From Peptoniphilaceae bacterium AM52-5BH (GTDB lineage: Bacteria > Bacillota > Clostridia > Tissierellales > Peptoniphilaceae), in NCBI GenBank assembly GCA_027669155.1, contig JAQEDR010000018.1, positions 1 to 51,072 on the forward strand: a stretch of 51,072 bases of DNA, read 5' to 3'. How positions within the stretch are numbered: position 1 is the first letter of the stretch; each line of letters begins with the position of its first letter. A program made the translations under genes and the position numbers. Positions 43,706 to 51,072 of the stretch are shown here, piece by piece. Under the pieces are notes generated by a model that saw only the letters and a list, made by a program, of their open reading frames with translations, was not told the origin of the DNA and did not search any database.

Positions 43706-43795
43706 AAAAGCTCTTTAAAGCTTTGATTAAATCACACTTATCCATTATTGTTTATGATGAAAAGTGTATGATTTAATTAGCTTAAAAGAGCTTTT
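43706..43795. terminator. long hairpin between convergent genes
   Basis: AAAAGCTCTTTAAAGC through CACACTT (43706-43739) is the near-perfect inverse of AAGTGTATGATTTAAT through GAGCTTTT (43762-43795), a stem of about 34 bp with few mismatches. It ends just before the 3' end of nfnB. A bidirectional terminator or mRNA-end stabiliser fits; its length is unusual. Confidence 0.7.
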
Positions 43796-43798
43796 ATC

Positions 43799-45190
43799 TT
43801 ACTTATCTTTTTTATTTAAATACTTATCGATATTTTCTGCGGCTTTTTTTCCTGCTCCCATGGCAAGAATTACTGTCGCAGCTCCACTTACTGCGTCTCC
43901 TCCAGCAAATACAGCTTCCTTTGTGGTCATAGTCCTATCATCTATTATAATTCCACCCCAGCTTTCTGTATCTATATCTGAGTTGGTGTTTTTGATAAGT
44001 GGATTAGGTGATTGGCCTATGGCGATTATTACAGATTCAAACTCGCATTCTTCAAATTCTCCTGTAGGAATAGGACGTCTCCTGCCAGAGCTATCTGGAT
44101 CTCCTAATTCCATTTTCTCTAGTTTTACCTTCTTAACCCAGCCGTTTTCTCCTATGATTTCTACTGGATTGTGGAGATTCATGAAATTGATACCTTCTTC
44201 ACGGGCATGATGGCTTTCTTCGACTCTTGCAGGCATTTCTTCGAAGCTTCTCCTGTAGGCAATAGTTACATCAGCTCCCATCCTCTTGGCAGATCTTGCA
44301 GCATCCATTGCCACATTTCCTCCACCTACTACGCATACTTTCTTTCCTATATGGACTGCTGTGTCATATTCAGGGAACTTGTAGGCCTTCATTAGGTTCA
44401 TCCTTGTTAGGAATTCATTAGCAGAATATACTCCATTTAAGTTTTCTCCAGGAATACCTAGAAATCTAGGAAGTCCGGCACCGGTAGAAAGATAGATTGC
44501 TTCAAATCCTTGATCGAAGAGGTCCTTTAAAGAAATTGTCCTTCCTACGATTGTATTAGTTTGAAGCTTGACACCGAGACCTATTACATTTTTAAGCTCC
44601 TTTTGGACGAGCTTTTTAGGAAGTCTAAATTCTGGTATACCATACATTAAGACTCCTCCAGCTGTGTGAAAGGCATCGAACATAACTACTGAGTAGCCTC
44701 TTTTTGCAAGGTCAGCTGCAGCAGAAAGACCGGAAGGGCCAGCACCTACTACTGCAACTTTCTTGTTTATGCTAGTTACTTCGACTGGCTTGTTGTATTT
44801 TTTATTATTTCTATAATCTGCAACGAATCTTTCAAGTCGTCCAATCCCAACAGGCTCGTCTTTTATACCTCTAGTACATTTTCCTTCACATTGGACCTCT
44901 TGTGGGCAGACCCTACCGCAGATTGCAGGAAGATTGTTGGTCTCTGCTATCTTTCTGTAAGCTCCATCTAGGTCATCTTCTAAGATTAGATGGATGAACT
45001 CAGGGATTTTCACTCCTACTGGACAGCCTGACACACAAGGTTTGTTCTTGCATTGGATGCATCGACTAGCTTCTTCCTTGGCCATTTCTAATGTATAGCC
45101 AAGACTTACCTCGTCGAAATTCTTATTTCTTACATCAGGGTCTTGTTCTGGCATTGGAACTTTCGTCTTTGCCATATTAAATTTAGCCAT
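43799..45190 (-). CDS. nfnB: NfnB-like NADP oxidoreductase (glutamate synthase small-subunit family)
   Basis: This 463-residue flavoprotein has N-terminal Cys clusters for iron-sulfur centres (CIQCKNKPCVSGCPVG and CGRVCPQEVQCEGKC), a FAD site VGAGPSGLSAAADLA (about residue 150), an NADP site VGGGNVAMDAARSAKR (about 290) and a final GGDAVSGAATV segment. Alone it would be called GltA or GltD-like. Its overlap with an electron-transfer subunit gene makes it the large subunit of NfnAB, which transfers electrons between NADH, reduced ferredoxin and NADPH by flavin bifurcation, or of the related SudAB. The start at 45190 has GGGGAGGT at good spacing and overlaps nfnA by 8 bp. Confidence 0.88.
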   Translation of the reverse strand: MAKFNMAKTKVPMPEQDPDVRNKNFDEVSLGYTLEMAKEEASRCIQCKNKPCVSGCPVGVKIPEFIHLILEDDLDGAYRKIAETNNLPAICGRVCPQEVQCEGKCTRGIKDEPVGIGRLERFVADYRNNKKYNKPVEVTSINKKVAVVGAGPSGLSAAADLAKRGYSVVMFDAFHTAGGVLMYGIPEFRLPKKLVQKELKNVIGLGVKLQTNTIVGRTISLKDLFDQGFEAIYLSTGAGLPRFLGIPGENLNGVYSANEFLTRMNLMKAYKFPEYDTAVHIGKKVCVVGGGNVAMDAARSAKRMGADVTIAYRRSFEEMPARVEESHHAREEGINFMNLHNPVEIIGENGWVKKVKLEKMELGDPDSSGRRRPIPTGEFEECEFESVIIAIGQSPNPLIKNTNSDIDTESWGGIIIDDRTMTTKEAVFAGGDAVSGAATVILAMGAGKKAAENIDKYLNKKDK

Positions 45191-46019
45191 TTCTTACCTC
45201 CCCTGTTAGATTACATATATGCTCACGCTCTTCTGTGGCGTAGTTTCTTGATCTATTCATAGCTTCGTCAAAATCTACTAAGAATCCATCAAAGTCTGGA
45301 CCATCTACACAAGCAAACTTCATCTCGCCTCCAACTGTAAGCCTACAACATCCACACATGCCTGTTCCATCAACCATGATAGAGTTCATGGATACAGTTG
45401 TAGGAATATCGTGTGGTTTTGTAACCTTGACTACATTTTTCATCATGATGGCAGGACCAATTGTTAGGACGTGGTCGTATTCTTTTCCTTTTTTTATGAG
45501 ATCTTCTAGAACTTGGGTTACAAAGCCTTGTCTTCCATAAGATCCATCGTCTGTTGTTATGTATAAATTATCTGATGAAGCCTTAAGCTCATCTTCTAGG
45601 ATTATTATATCCTTATTCTTAAAGCCCATTATTACATCGACATTAGCTCCTATTTCGTGAAGGTACTTGGCTTGTGGATAGGCGATAGCTGTACCCAATC
45701 CTCCTCCAACCACACAGACATTTTTACCCTTGAGATAATCAAGCTCGGTTGGCTTTCCTAGTGGACCTACAAAGTCGAGGAAGCCATCTCCTGCCTTTAA
45801 GGCGTTCATCCTCATTGTAGTACCGCCAACGATTTGAACAATAATTGTTACATTTTCATCATCTGTTGATGAGATTGTAAAGGGAACCCTCTCGCCTTTC
45901 TCATCAAGTCTAAGAATAATAAATTGGCCAGGCAAGGCTTTTTTTGCAATAGCTGGTGCCTTGACAACAAATTTAATGGTATTCTCATTTAGATTAGTTT
46001 TTTCTATAATTCTTGCCAT
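45183..46019 (-). CDS. nfnA: NfnA-like FAD/[2Fe-2S] electron-transfer subunit
   Basis: This 278-residue protein is of the ferredoxin-NADP reductase/dihydroorotate dehydrogenase electron-transfer type. It has a FAD-binding beta barrel (about residues 1-95, with RVPFTIS), a nucleotide-binding domain (VGGGLGTAIAYPQAKYL, about 107-123) and a C-terminal [2Fe-2S] site with cysteines in GTGMCGCCRLTVGG and KFACVDGP. It pairs with the following NfnB. The ribosome binding site AGGAGG precedes the ATG. PyrK is a related family, but no pyrD is adjacent. Confidence 0.9.
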   Translation of the reverse strand: MARIIEKTNLNENTIKFVVKAPAIAKKALPGQFIILRLDEKGERVPFTISSTDDENVTIIVQIVGGTTMRMNALKAGDGFLDFVGPLGKPTELDYLKGKNVCVVGGGLGTAIAYPQAKYLHEIGANVDVIMGFKNKDIIILEDELKASSDNLYITTDDGSYGRQGFVTQVLEDLIKKGKEYDHVLTIGPAIMMKNVVKVTKPHDIPTTVSMNSIMVDGTGMCGCCRLTVGGEMKFACVDGPDFDGFLVDFDEAMNRSRNYATEEREHICNLTGEVRNG

Positions 46020-46036
46020 GAGATCCTCCTAATATA

Positions 46037-46065
46037 ATATTATCAAATACTAAGCTAATTTACAA
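46037..46065 (-). promoter_or_regulatory. promoter of nfnAB
   Basis: On the minus strand, TTGTAA (46065-46060), a 17-bp spacer and TAATAT (46042-46037) lie shortly before the ribosome binding site. Confidence 0.5.
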
Positions 46066-46133
46066 TAAAGATGCAAAAGTATAGGGAAACAGTAGAGTAT
46101 ATATTATTGATATTATTGAAAGGAAGGAGAAAT

Positions 46134-47903
46134 ATGACAGAGAAAAAATATACTAACAAGTATTTGCTTAAGAGATTTATACCTTATTATAAACCTTACA
46201 AGAAAGTACTTACTATAGATTTATTATCAGCTGCTCTTACGACCATAAGTCAGCTAGTCCTTCCTCTATTGCTATCCTACCTAACAGATTGGGCTCAGTT
46301 AGGCCTTCTCGATATGCCTAGGCTAGGAAAGGTCGCTCTAATATACCTTGCGACTAAGTTTATAGAGGTTGTGTCAAGATTTATCATGCAATCCTATGGC
46401 CACATCATGGGAGCATTAATAGAAAAAGATATGAGAGGGGATGTTTTCTCCCATCTATTGACAATGGATACGGAGTTTTTCAATGAGGCCAAAATTGGCC
46501 AACTTATGGCGAGGATGACTACAGACTTAAACGAGATTACAGAATTCTCCCACCATGTACCAGAAGAATTCTTAGTAGCAGCCATTAAGCTTGCTGTATC
46601 CTTTGTAGTCCTTCTAACTATCAACTGGCAACTTTCCCTAATTATATACATTCTAATACCAATTATGTATATATTTTCTAGGAAATCCAGACAGAAGTTT
46701 AGACAGGCGACTATGAATACAAGAAAGCAAATTGGTGCCATAAACTCAGGGATCGAGGATACCCTACTTGGAATCAATGTTGTAAAGAGTTTTGCCAATG
46801 AAGATATAGAAAAGGAAAAGTTTGGCAGGGAAAATGAGAAGTTTGCCGATATCAAGAAGGACCAATACTTCAATATGGCCAAATACTTCTGTGTCAAGGA
46901 TGCCTTTTCTGGTTTTATGTATGCAGTGTTAATCCTTGTCGGAGGAATTTTTGTAATCCAAAAAACAATCACTGCAGGAGATCTTATAGCCTTTACTATG
47001 TATTTAAATATGCTAGTTGCAACTATAGAAAGGCTAATTAACTTTACCGATACCTACGAGAGAGGAACAACTGGTATCGAAAGATTTGTCCAAATCATGA
47101 ATCTCGATAGGGATATATATGATAAGGATCAAGCAAGTAAACTAGAGAATGTTAAAGGAAAGATTGAATTCGACCATGTTTATTTCAAATACCCTGAGAC
47201 AAAAGAGGAAGATCCTTACGTCTTAGATGATATGTCCTTTACAATTGATGTAGGAGAAAATATAGCCTTAGTTGGTCCATCTGGTGCAGGAAAGACCACT
47301 ATATCCAAGCTAATTCCAAGATTTTATGATGTCGATAATGGAGCTATTAGAATCGATGGGGATAATATCAAAGACCTAACCATCGACTCCCTAAGAGATA
47401 ATATAGGAATAGTCCAACAAGATGTCTACCTTTTCAGCGGAACTATCAAGGATAATATCAAATACGGTAAAGAAGATGCCACAGATGAAGAAATCGAAAA
47501 GGCAGCAGAGCTTGCAGGAGCCTTGGAATTTATCAAGGACCTACCATATGGATTTGATACCTATATAGGAGAGCGTGGGGTTAAGCTTTCAGGTGGACAG
47601 AAGCAGAGAATATCAATAGCTAGAGTATTTCTCAAAAATCCCCCAATACTGATACTCGATGAGGCGACTAGCGCCCTTGATAATAAGAGCGAGGCGATAG
47701 TTCAATCATCCCTAGAAAAACTAAGCAAGGGAAGAACAACCCTTACCATAGCCCACAGACTTTCTACAATAATAAATGCAGACGAAATTCTAGTCTTAAC
47801 CTATGATGGTATAGTAGAAAGAGGAAACCACAAGGACCTCCTTGCCAAAAAGGGAGTCTACTATAATTTATATAATTCAAACAATACAGACTTGTTTGGA
47901 TAA
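46134..47903 (+). CDS. ABC exporter (fused membrane and ATPase domains)
   Basis: This protein of about 589 residues has an N-terminal six-segment exporter domain (about residues 20-320) and a C-terminal ATPase with Walker A GPSGAGKTT, Q-loop VQQDVYLF, signature LSGGQKQR, Walker B ILILDEATSALD and switch His in IAHRLST. It resembles MsbA/BmrA-type multidrug or lipid exporters and works as a homodimer, as no second half-transporter gene is adjacent. The frame is open from 46071, but AAGGAG directly precedes the ATG at 46134 and the family similarity starts there. The substrate is unknown. Confidence 0.9.
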   Translation: MTEKKYTNKYLLKRFIPYYKPYKKVLTIDLLSAALTTISQLVLPLLLSYLTDWAQLGLLDMPRLGKVALIYLATKFIEVVSRFIMQSYGHIMGALIEKDMRGDVFSHLLTMDTEFFNEAKIGQLMARMTTDLNEITEFSHHVPEEFLVAAIKLAVSFVVLLTINWQLSLIIYILIPIMYIFSRKSRQKFRQATMNTRKQIGAINSGIEDTLLGINVVKSFANEDIEKEKFGRENEKFADIKKDQYFNMAKYFCVKDAFSGFMYAVLILVGGIFVIQKTITAGDLIAFTMYLNMLVATIERLINFTDTYERGTTGIERFVQIMNLDRDIYDKDQASKLENVKGKIEFDHVYFKYPETKEEDPYVLDDMSFTIDVGENIALVGPSGAGKTTISKLIPRFYDVDNGAIRIDGDNIKDLTIDSLRDNIGIVQQDVYLFSGTIKDNIKYGKEDATDEEIEKAAELAGALEFIKDLPYGFDTYIGERGVKLSGGQKQRISIARVFLKNPPILILDEATSALDNKSEAIVQSSLEKLSKGRTTLTIAHRLSTIINADEILVLTYDGIVERGNHKDLLAKKGVYYNLYNSNNTDLFG

Positions 47904-47908
47904 TAAGG

Positions 47909-47928
47909 AGCAGGGAAACCTGCTTTTT
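47909..47928 (+). terminator. intrinsic terminator after the ABC exporter gene
   Basis: AGCAGG, loop GAAA, CCTGCT and a T-run: a compact strong hairpin. Confidence 0.87.
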
Positions 47929-48030
47929 CTTTGGAGAATTTTAATAAAACAGCTTTTAGCAAAGTTTTTCTAAATACGATGATTTTATTAGCTTCAAGTC
48001 GTATAATCCTATAATAGATAAGGAGTTAAT

Positions 48031-48798
48031 ATGGGAAAATTTTTCGGTAAGATTTTACATGTACTTGCCACTATTTTAGGCAGTATATTTAATCTATTAA
48101 TAAACATAATGAACGTAATAACCATGACCTTTGAAGGAATCAGACAATTACTTATGCTTATATTTGTCTTTGGCTGCTCCACATTTTTCTTCTTCCCAGT
48201 CTTGGCCCTGGCCATACCGAGGAAGTGGTGGACGGTTATATTCATAATCTTAATTATTCCAATCCTTGGTCCAAAGTTCATTTCCATGCTCAAATACGGA
48301 AACTACACCCTAACAGAGCGGATGTATGATAGGGCGGATTCTTTGATGACAGGAAGAAAAGTTGGCTACGATTCTATTTCTGATTATTCTAACAAGTATA
48401 AGTTTGAAAGAGAAGAAGAAAGAAGAAGGGCGGCCGAGGAAGCTGCAAGAGCTCGTCAAGAGGAAATGAATAGAAGGTTCGAGGAAATGTTTAGGGGATT
48501 TACCTACACTAACATGAACCAAGGAAACTGGAATTCCTATAATACGAACTCAGGCTATAGCAATATGACAAATGACCTTGGTTTTAAGGAAAAGTACGAG
48601 AAAGCTTGCGACACACTGGGTATCGATTATGGCACAGATATATATGAGGTCAAGCTTAACTATAGAAAGCTTGCCAAGAAGTATCATCCAGACATAAATA
48701 AGGACCCAGGTGCTACAGAGAAATTCCAGGAAGTAAACGACGCCTATGAATTCTTGACAGAAGAAAATATTAATAAGTACAAGTCGAACTACAGATGA
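48031..48798 (+). CDS. membrane-anchored J-domain protein
   Basis: This 255-residue protein has two or three N-terminal membrane segments (about residues 5-35 and 42-85), a charged, Arg/Glu-rich linker (about 115-155) and a C-terminal J domain (about 188-250) with the HPD motif at residues 219-221. J domains stimulate DnaK. The inverted layout, with membrane part first and J domain last, differs from DnaJ itself and would bring DnaK to the membrane. It has no zinc-finger or client-binding DnaJ domains. It overlaps the following frame region but lies close to the exporter pair, so a role in membrane-protein folding is a guess. Confidence 0.82.
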   Translation: MGKFFGKILHVLATILGSIFNLLINIMNVITMTFEGIRQLLMLIFVFGCSTFFFFPVLALAIPRKWWTVIFIILIIPILGPKFISMLKYGNYTLTERMYDRADSLMTGRKVGYDSISDYSNKYKFEREEERRRAAEEAARARQEEMNRRFEEMFRGFTYTNMNQGNWNSYNTNSGYSNMTNDLGFKEKYEKACDTLGIDYGTDIYEVKLNYRKLAKKYHPDINKDPGATEKFQEVNDAYEFLTEENINKYKSNYR

Positions 48799-48806
48799 GG
48801 GAGAAA

Positions 48807-49592
48807 ATGACGACTGAAACAATATCTAGCTTAGATCAGGCTGTTATCCTTTCAGAAATTGCCTCCAACGCAGGAGCTATAATGCTTGCAAATGGGGCAG
48901 AAATTTATAGGGTGGAGGATACAGTAGAAAGAATAATAAGAAGCAAAAAAAACATCAAAGACGTAGATGTTTACTCTACTGCCAACGTCATAGTACTATC
49001 TTTTTCCTTCAACCAGGAAATCCACACCAATATCAGAAGAGTAAAGTCTAGGACCTTTAACCTCTACTATATAAATAAGGTCAACTCATTTTCAAGAGAA
49101 TTTGTAAGCGGCAATTACAGCCTACAAGAAGCCCTAAGAGAACTAAATAAGATAAAGGCAGATCCTGGATATCCTTTAATATTACAAATATTAGGATCAG
49201 CAGTTTCTGCCGCTGCTTTTACAATACTACTAGGAGGAAAAATTACGGATATGCTAATATCTTTCTTAGTAGGATTTGTATCATATATAGTAAGCTTTCA
49301 GTTTCAGGAGGCAAACTTTGGCTTCTTCCTAGTAAACTTTATTGCAGGGCTAGTAGTAAGTTTGATAACAGTATCATTTAGACTCTTCTTACCTTATATA
49401 TCGGTGGATAAAATCGTAATAGGATCGATGATGGCCTTCCTTCCAGGAATCACCCTAACAAATGCCATGAGAGATTTGATGAGTGGGGATGTTACTAGTG
49501 GGCTAACGGGAGCTACAACTTCTATCTTAGTATCTACTGCCCTTGCCCTAGGAGTTGCCATGCCAATAACTATAGCAACCTACATTAGATAA
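48807..49592 (+). CDS. ThrE-type exporter, large half (YjjP-like)
   Basis: This protein of about 261 residues is the N-terminal half of the ThrE/DUF1212 threonine-serine exporter fold. It has a soluble domain (about residues 1-115, with ANGAEIYRVEDTVERI) and then five membrane segments, with the typical MAFLPGITLTNAMRDLMSGD near residue 210. An ATG at 48795 lies in the J-domain gene stop; GAGGGAG makes the ATG at 48807 the better start. The smaller half follows after 9 bp, so the pair forms one transporter. In E. coli the related YjjPB exports succinate, so the substrate is open. Confidence 0.88.
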   Translation: MTTETISSLDQAVILSEIASNAGAIMLANGAEIYRVEDTVERIIRSKKNIKDVDVYSTANVIVLSFSFNQEIHTNIRRVKSRTFNLYYINKVNSFSREFVSGNYSLQEALRELNKIKADPGYPLILQILGSAVSAAAFTILLGGKITDMLISFLVGFVSYIVSFQFQEANFGFFLVNFIAGLVVSLITVSFRLFLPYISVDKIVIGSMMAFLPGITLTNAMRDLMSGDVTSGLTGATTSILVSTALALGVAMPITIATYIR

Positions 49593-49601
49593 GGAGGATA
49601 A

Positions 49602-50078
49602 ATGTATTTACGCGAATTTATAGTATCTTCCATAGCAGCGATGGGTTTTGCTTTGATATTTCAAGTTCCCAAAAAACCACTACTAATCTCTGCCTTAAAT
49701 GCAGGTTTTGGTTGGGTAATATACAAAATGACAATATCCTACACAGGAAGTGTCTATATAGGAACTTTTCTTTCGGCCTTCGTCATATCATTTATATCAG
49801 AATTCTGTGCAAGATATTTCAAATTTCCTGCTCTGGTCTTTATAGTGCCAGGAGTCATCAACCTATGTCCAGGAGAAGCTATATTTAACACGATGAAATA
49901 TTTCATAGATAACGAAAGTGCCTTGGTTCTTTTGACCTTATCTAAGGCCCTTGCCATAGCTGGAGCCATATCATTTGGAATACTCTTATCATCATCATTT
50001 TCTAGGAATATGAAAAACTTTAGAAGAAGAAAAGTTAAGAGGACCAACTACTTAAACTATTTTAGGAGGAAAAAATGA
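49602..50078 (+). CDS. ThrE-type exporter, small half (YjjB-like)
   Basis: This 158-residue membrane protein has four or five hydrophobic segments of the DUF3815/ThrE_2 type. Family marks are NAGFGWVIY (about residue 34) and the PALVFIVPGVINLCPGEAIF segment (about 86-105). A basic tail (RRRKVKRTN) ends the protein. The ribosome binding site AAGGAGG precedes the ATG. It completes the exporter with the previous gene and overlaps msrA by 4 bp. Confidence 0.88.
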   Translation: MYLREFIVSSIAAMGFALIFQVPKKPLLISALNAGFGWVIYKMTISYTGSVYIGTFLSAFVISFISEFCARYFKFPALVFIVPGVINLCPGEAIFNTMKYFIDNESALVLLTLSKALAIAGAISFGILLSSSFSRNMKNFRRRKVKRTNYLNYFRRKK

Positions 50079-50563
50079 AACAAACAATATATCTAGCAGG
50101 CGGATGTTTCTGGGGAGTAGATGCCTACTTTAAAGAAATAGAAGGGGTCGATAAAACAGAAGCAGGATACGCTAATGGTAACTCAGGAGATACTTACTAT
50201 GAAAATCTCAAAAATTCAGATCACGCCGAGACTGTAAAAGTCACCTATGATGATGAAGAAATTAGCTTAGAAAAATTGCTAGAATATTTCTACTACATTA
50301 TAGATCCATTTTCTGTAAATAAACAAGGCGGGGATATGGGCAGACAATATAGGACTGGCATATATTCAGATGATAGAAAGATTCTAGAAAAAGTAAGAAA
50401 ATTTCTAGAAGAAAAGCAAAAAAATGAAGAAGAAAAAATCCAGATTGAAGTAGAAAAGCTTAAAAATTATATAAAAGCAGAAGAATATCACCAAGACTAT
50501 TTAAAGAAAAACCCGAATGGCTACTGCCACGTCAATCTTCTAGATAGGCCAGATTTCAAGTAA
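50075..50563 (+). CDS. msrA: peptide methionine sulfoxide reductase MsrA
   Basis: This 162-residue enzyme reduces methionine-S-sulfoxide in proteins. The active-site motif GGCFWG with the catalytic Cys is at residues 8-13. Other family marks are GYANG, HAETV, QYRTGIY and AEEYHQDYL near the end. No MsrB domain is fused and no C-terminal resolving Cys pattern of larger MsrA is clear; CHV near residue 154 may supply one. It is the last gene of the exporter operon. With catalase it adds to the peroxide defence of the strain. Confidence 0.95.
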   Translation: MKQTIYLAGGCFWGVDAYFKEIEGVDKTEAGYANGNSGDTYYENLKNSDHAETVKVTYDDEEISLEKLLEYFYYIIDPFSVNKQGGDMGRQYRTGIYSDDRKILEKVRKFLEEKQKNEEEKIQIEVEKLKNYIKAEEYHQDYLKKNPNGYCHVNLLDRPDFK

Positions 50564-50576
50564 ATAATAATTATTA

Positions 50577-50617
50577 TTAAGATGTCCAAAAACAAAAAAA
50601 GGGCATCTTAATTTTTT
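50577..50617 (+). terminator. intrinsic terminator after msrA
   Basis: TTAAGATGTCC (50577-50587) pairs with GGGCATCTTAA (50601-50611), followed by six T. It insulates the rRNA operon. Confidence 0.88.
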
Positions 50618-50628
50618 CAAGAAATTAT

Positions 50629-50657
50629 TTGACATAGGTAAAAATCCGTGGTATTAT
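50629..50657 (+). promoter_or_regulatory. rRNA operon promoter
   Basis: TTGACA (50629-50634), a 17-bp spacer and TATTAT (50652-50657). Consensus -35 and near-consensus -10 fit a strong ribosomal promoter. Confidence 0.8.
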
Positions 50658-50892
50658 ATAACAGTCGGCGAGAGCTGATGGAACCAATTAAATTAAATAA
50701 ACAATAACATAACCTAAAATTCTTTTAAAATAAAGGATAACAAAATTTAAATCACGCATTTGATATAAGTCAGATGTAAATGAAAGAGTCAGAATTAGCC
50801 TGTCCGGCTCCTTGAGGACCAATTGCCCGAGCGGCTTAGAGCGCACGGAGTGGCCGAGGACGAAGGACGAGGAAAGACTTTCATAACAAATT
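50658..50892 (+). ncRNA. rRNA leader with GC-rich structured part
   Basis: The first half is AT-rich. The second half (about 50795-50875) is strikingly GC-rich compared with its surroundings and has several self-complementary pieces, for example GTCC...GGAC and CGGC...GCCG. ATGAAAG (50780-50786) and CTTTCAT (50878-50884) close this part as a stem ending 8 bases before the 16S gene. It is probably a processing or antitermination structure. Confidence 0.55.
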
Positions 50893-51072
50893 ATTTATGA
50901 GAGTTTGATCCTGGCTCAGGATAAACGCTGGCGGCGTGCATAACACATGCAAGTCGAACGATGAAGCTTAACTGATTTCTTCGGAATGATTTTAAGTGGA
51001 TTAGTGGCGGACGGGTGAGTAACGCGTGAGTAACCTGCCTTGCACAAGGGGATAGCCGTTGGAAACGACGAA
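50893..51072 (+). rRNA. rrs: 16S ribosomal RNA, 5' part
   Basis: The universal 5' segment AGAGTTTGATCCTGGCTCAG starts at 50900, which by E. coli numbering puts the mature 5' end near 50893. Further conserved parts follow: GCTGGCGGCGTGC, CATGCAAGTCGAACG and GGCGGACGGGTGAGTAACGC. The gene continues beyond the window. The variable region 1 looks like Peptoniphilaceae, probably Anaerococcus. Confidence 0.97.

Noticed and set aside
43573..43776. 67-codon open frame in the intergenic region
   Set aside because: It lies across the right arm of the hairpin element and the next hairpin, with no ribosome binding site or recognisable protein.
43764..44395. Plus-strand open frames of 148 and 74 codons
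   Set aside because: They are antisense to nfnB, which has clear motifs in its own frame.
43799..45190. Calling the gene glutamate synthase small subunit
   Set aside because: No large glutamate synthase subunit is adjacent, and the overlap with an electron-transfer subunit gene fits NfnAB better.
46394..46972. Minus-strand open frame of 192 codons
   Set aside because: It is the shadow of the ABC exporter membrane domain; no start signal or family features.

Overview
This window comes from a low-GC Gram-positive anaerobe. The partial 16S rRNA at the right edge, the AT-rich base composition, the strong purine-rich ribosome binding sites and the gene set (AddAB, DnaD/DnaI-type primosome, GdpP-RplI-DnaB cluster, NfnAB) fit the Peptoniphilaceae, most likely Anaerococcus or a close relative. 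The genus call is an inference made without a database search.

Layout. 1-395 is AT-rich DNA without a gene, with a possible worn insertion-sequence end near the left edge. 396-3557 is a zinc module: a divergent Fur/Zur-type regulator and a ZnuA-ZnuC-ZnuB importer. 3673-15244 is a tightly overlapping DNA-repair operon: yaaA, sbcD, sbcC, addB, addA. A convergent, unassigned 721-residue metallophosphoesterase follows (15309-17474). 17524-20915 is a T-box riboswitch, whose specifier is probably the cysteine codon UGC, leading a small Cys-Cys lipoprotein and a NitT/TauT-type ABC importer. 21038-24412 holds a five-haem NrfA-type cytochrome c reductase made as a lipoprotein, then the cytochrome c maturation genes resB and resC. 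resB is interrupted by one in-frame UAA. 24523-32088 is the housekeeping cluster yybS-like, gdpP, rplI, dnaB, a GNAT acetyltransferase, a DnaD-domain protein, a DnaI-type loader and nnrE. 32262-34850 is a bacterial tyrosine kinase module (Wzz-like modulator, BY-kinase, PHP phosphatase, SH3 lipoprotein) with no polysaccharide genes beside it. 34885-38330 holds an SDR reductase, an aldo/keto reductase and a haem catalase. 38404-43446 is a TetR-controlled operon encoding an MMPL/RND exporter and a large secreted heptad-repeat protein. 43459-43683 is a MITE-like hairpin, followed by a second long hairpin between convergent genes. 43799-46019 is NfnAB on the minus strand. 46134-50563 holds an ABC exporter, a membrane J-domain protein, a split ThrE-type exporter and msrA. 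An rRNA operon starts at about 50629; its 16S gene runs off the right edge.

How the parts work together. Several modules deal with metals, sulfur and oxidants: zinc uptake, a probable cysteine-sensing sulfur or amino-acid-related importer, catalase, MsrA and the NADPH-supplying NfnAB. The repair operon pairs the peroxide-linked YaaA with two double-strand-break nucleases. The most unusual stretch is 17.5-24.4 kb: a T-box-controlled Cys-rich importer next to an NrfA with no NrfH partner and a cytochrome maturation gene carrying a nonsense codon. The 43.5 kb hairpin is the clearest mobile-like repeat. No CRISPR array, tRNA gene, prophage or intact transposase was seen.
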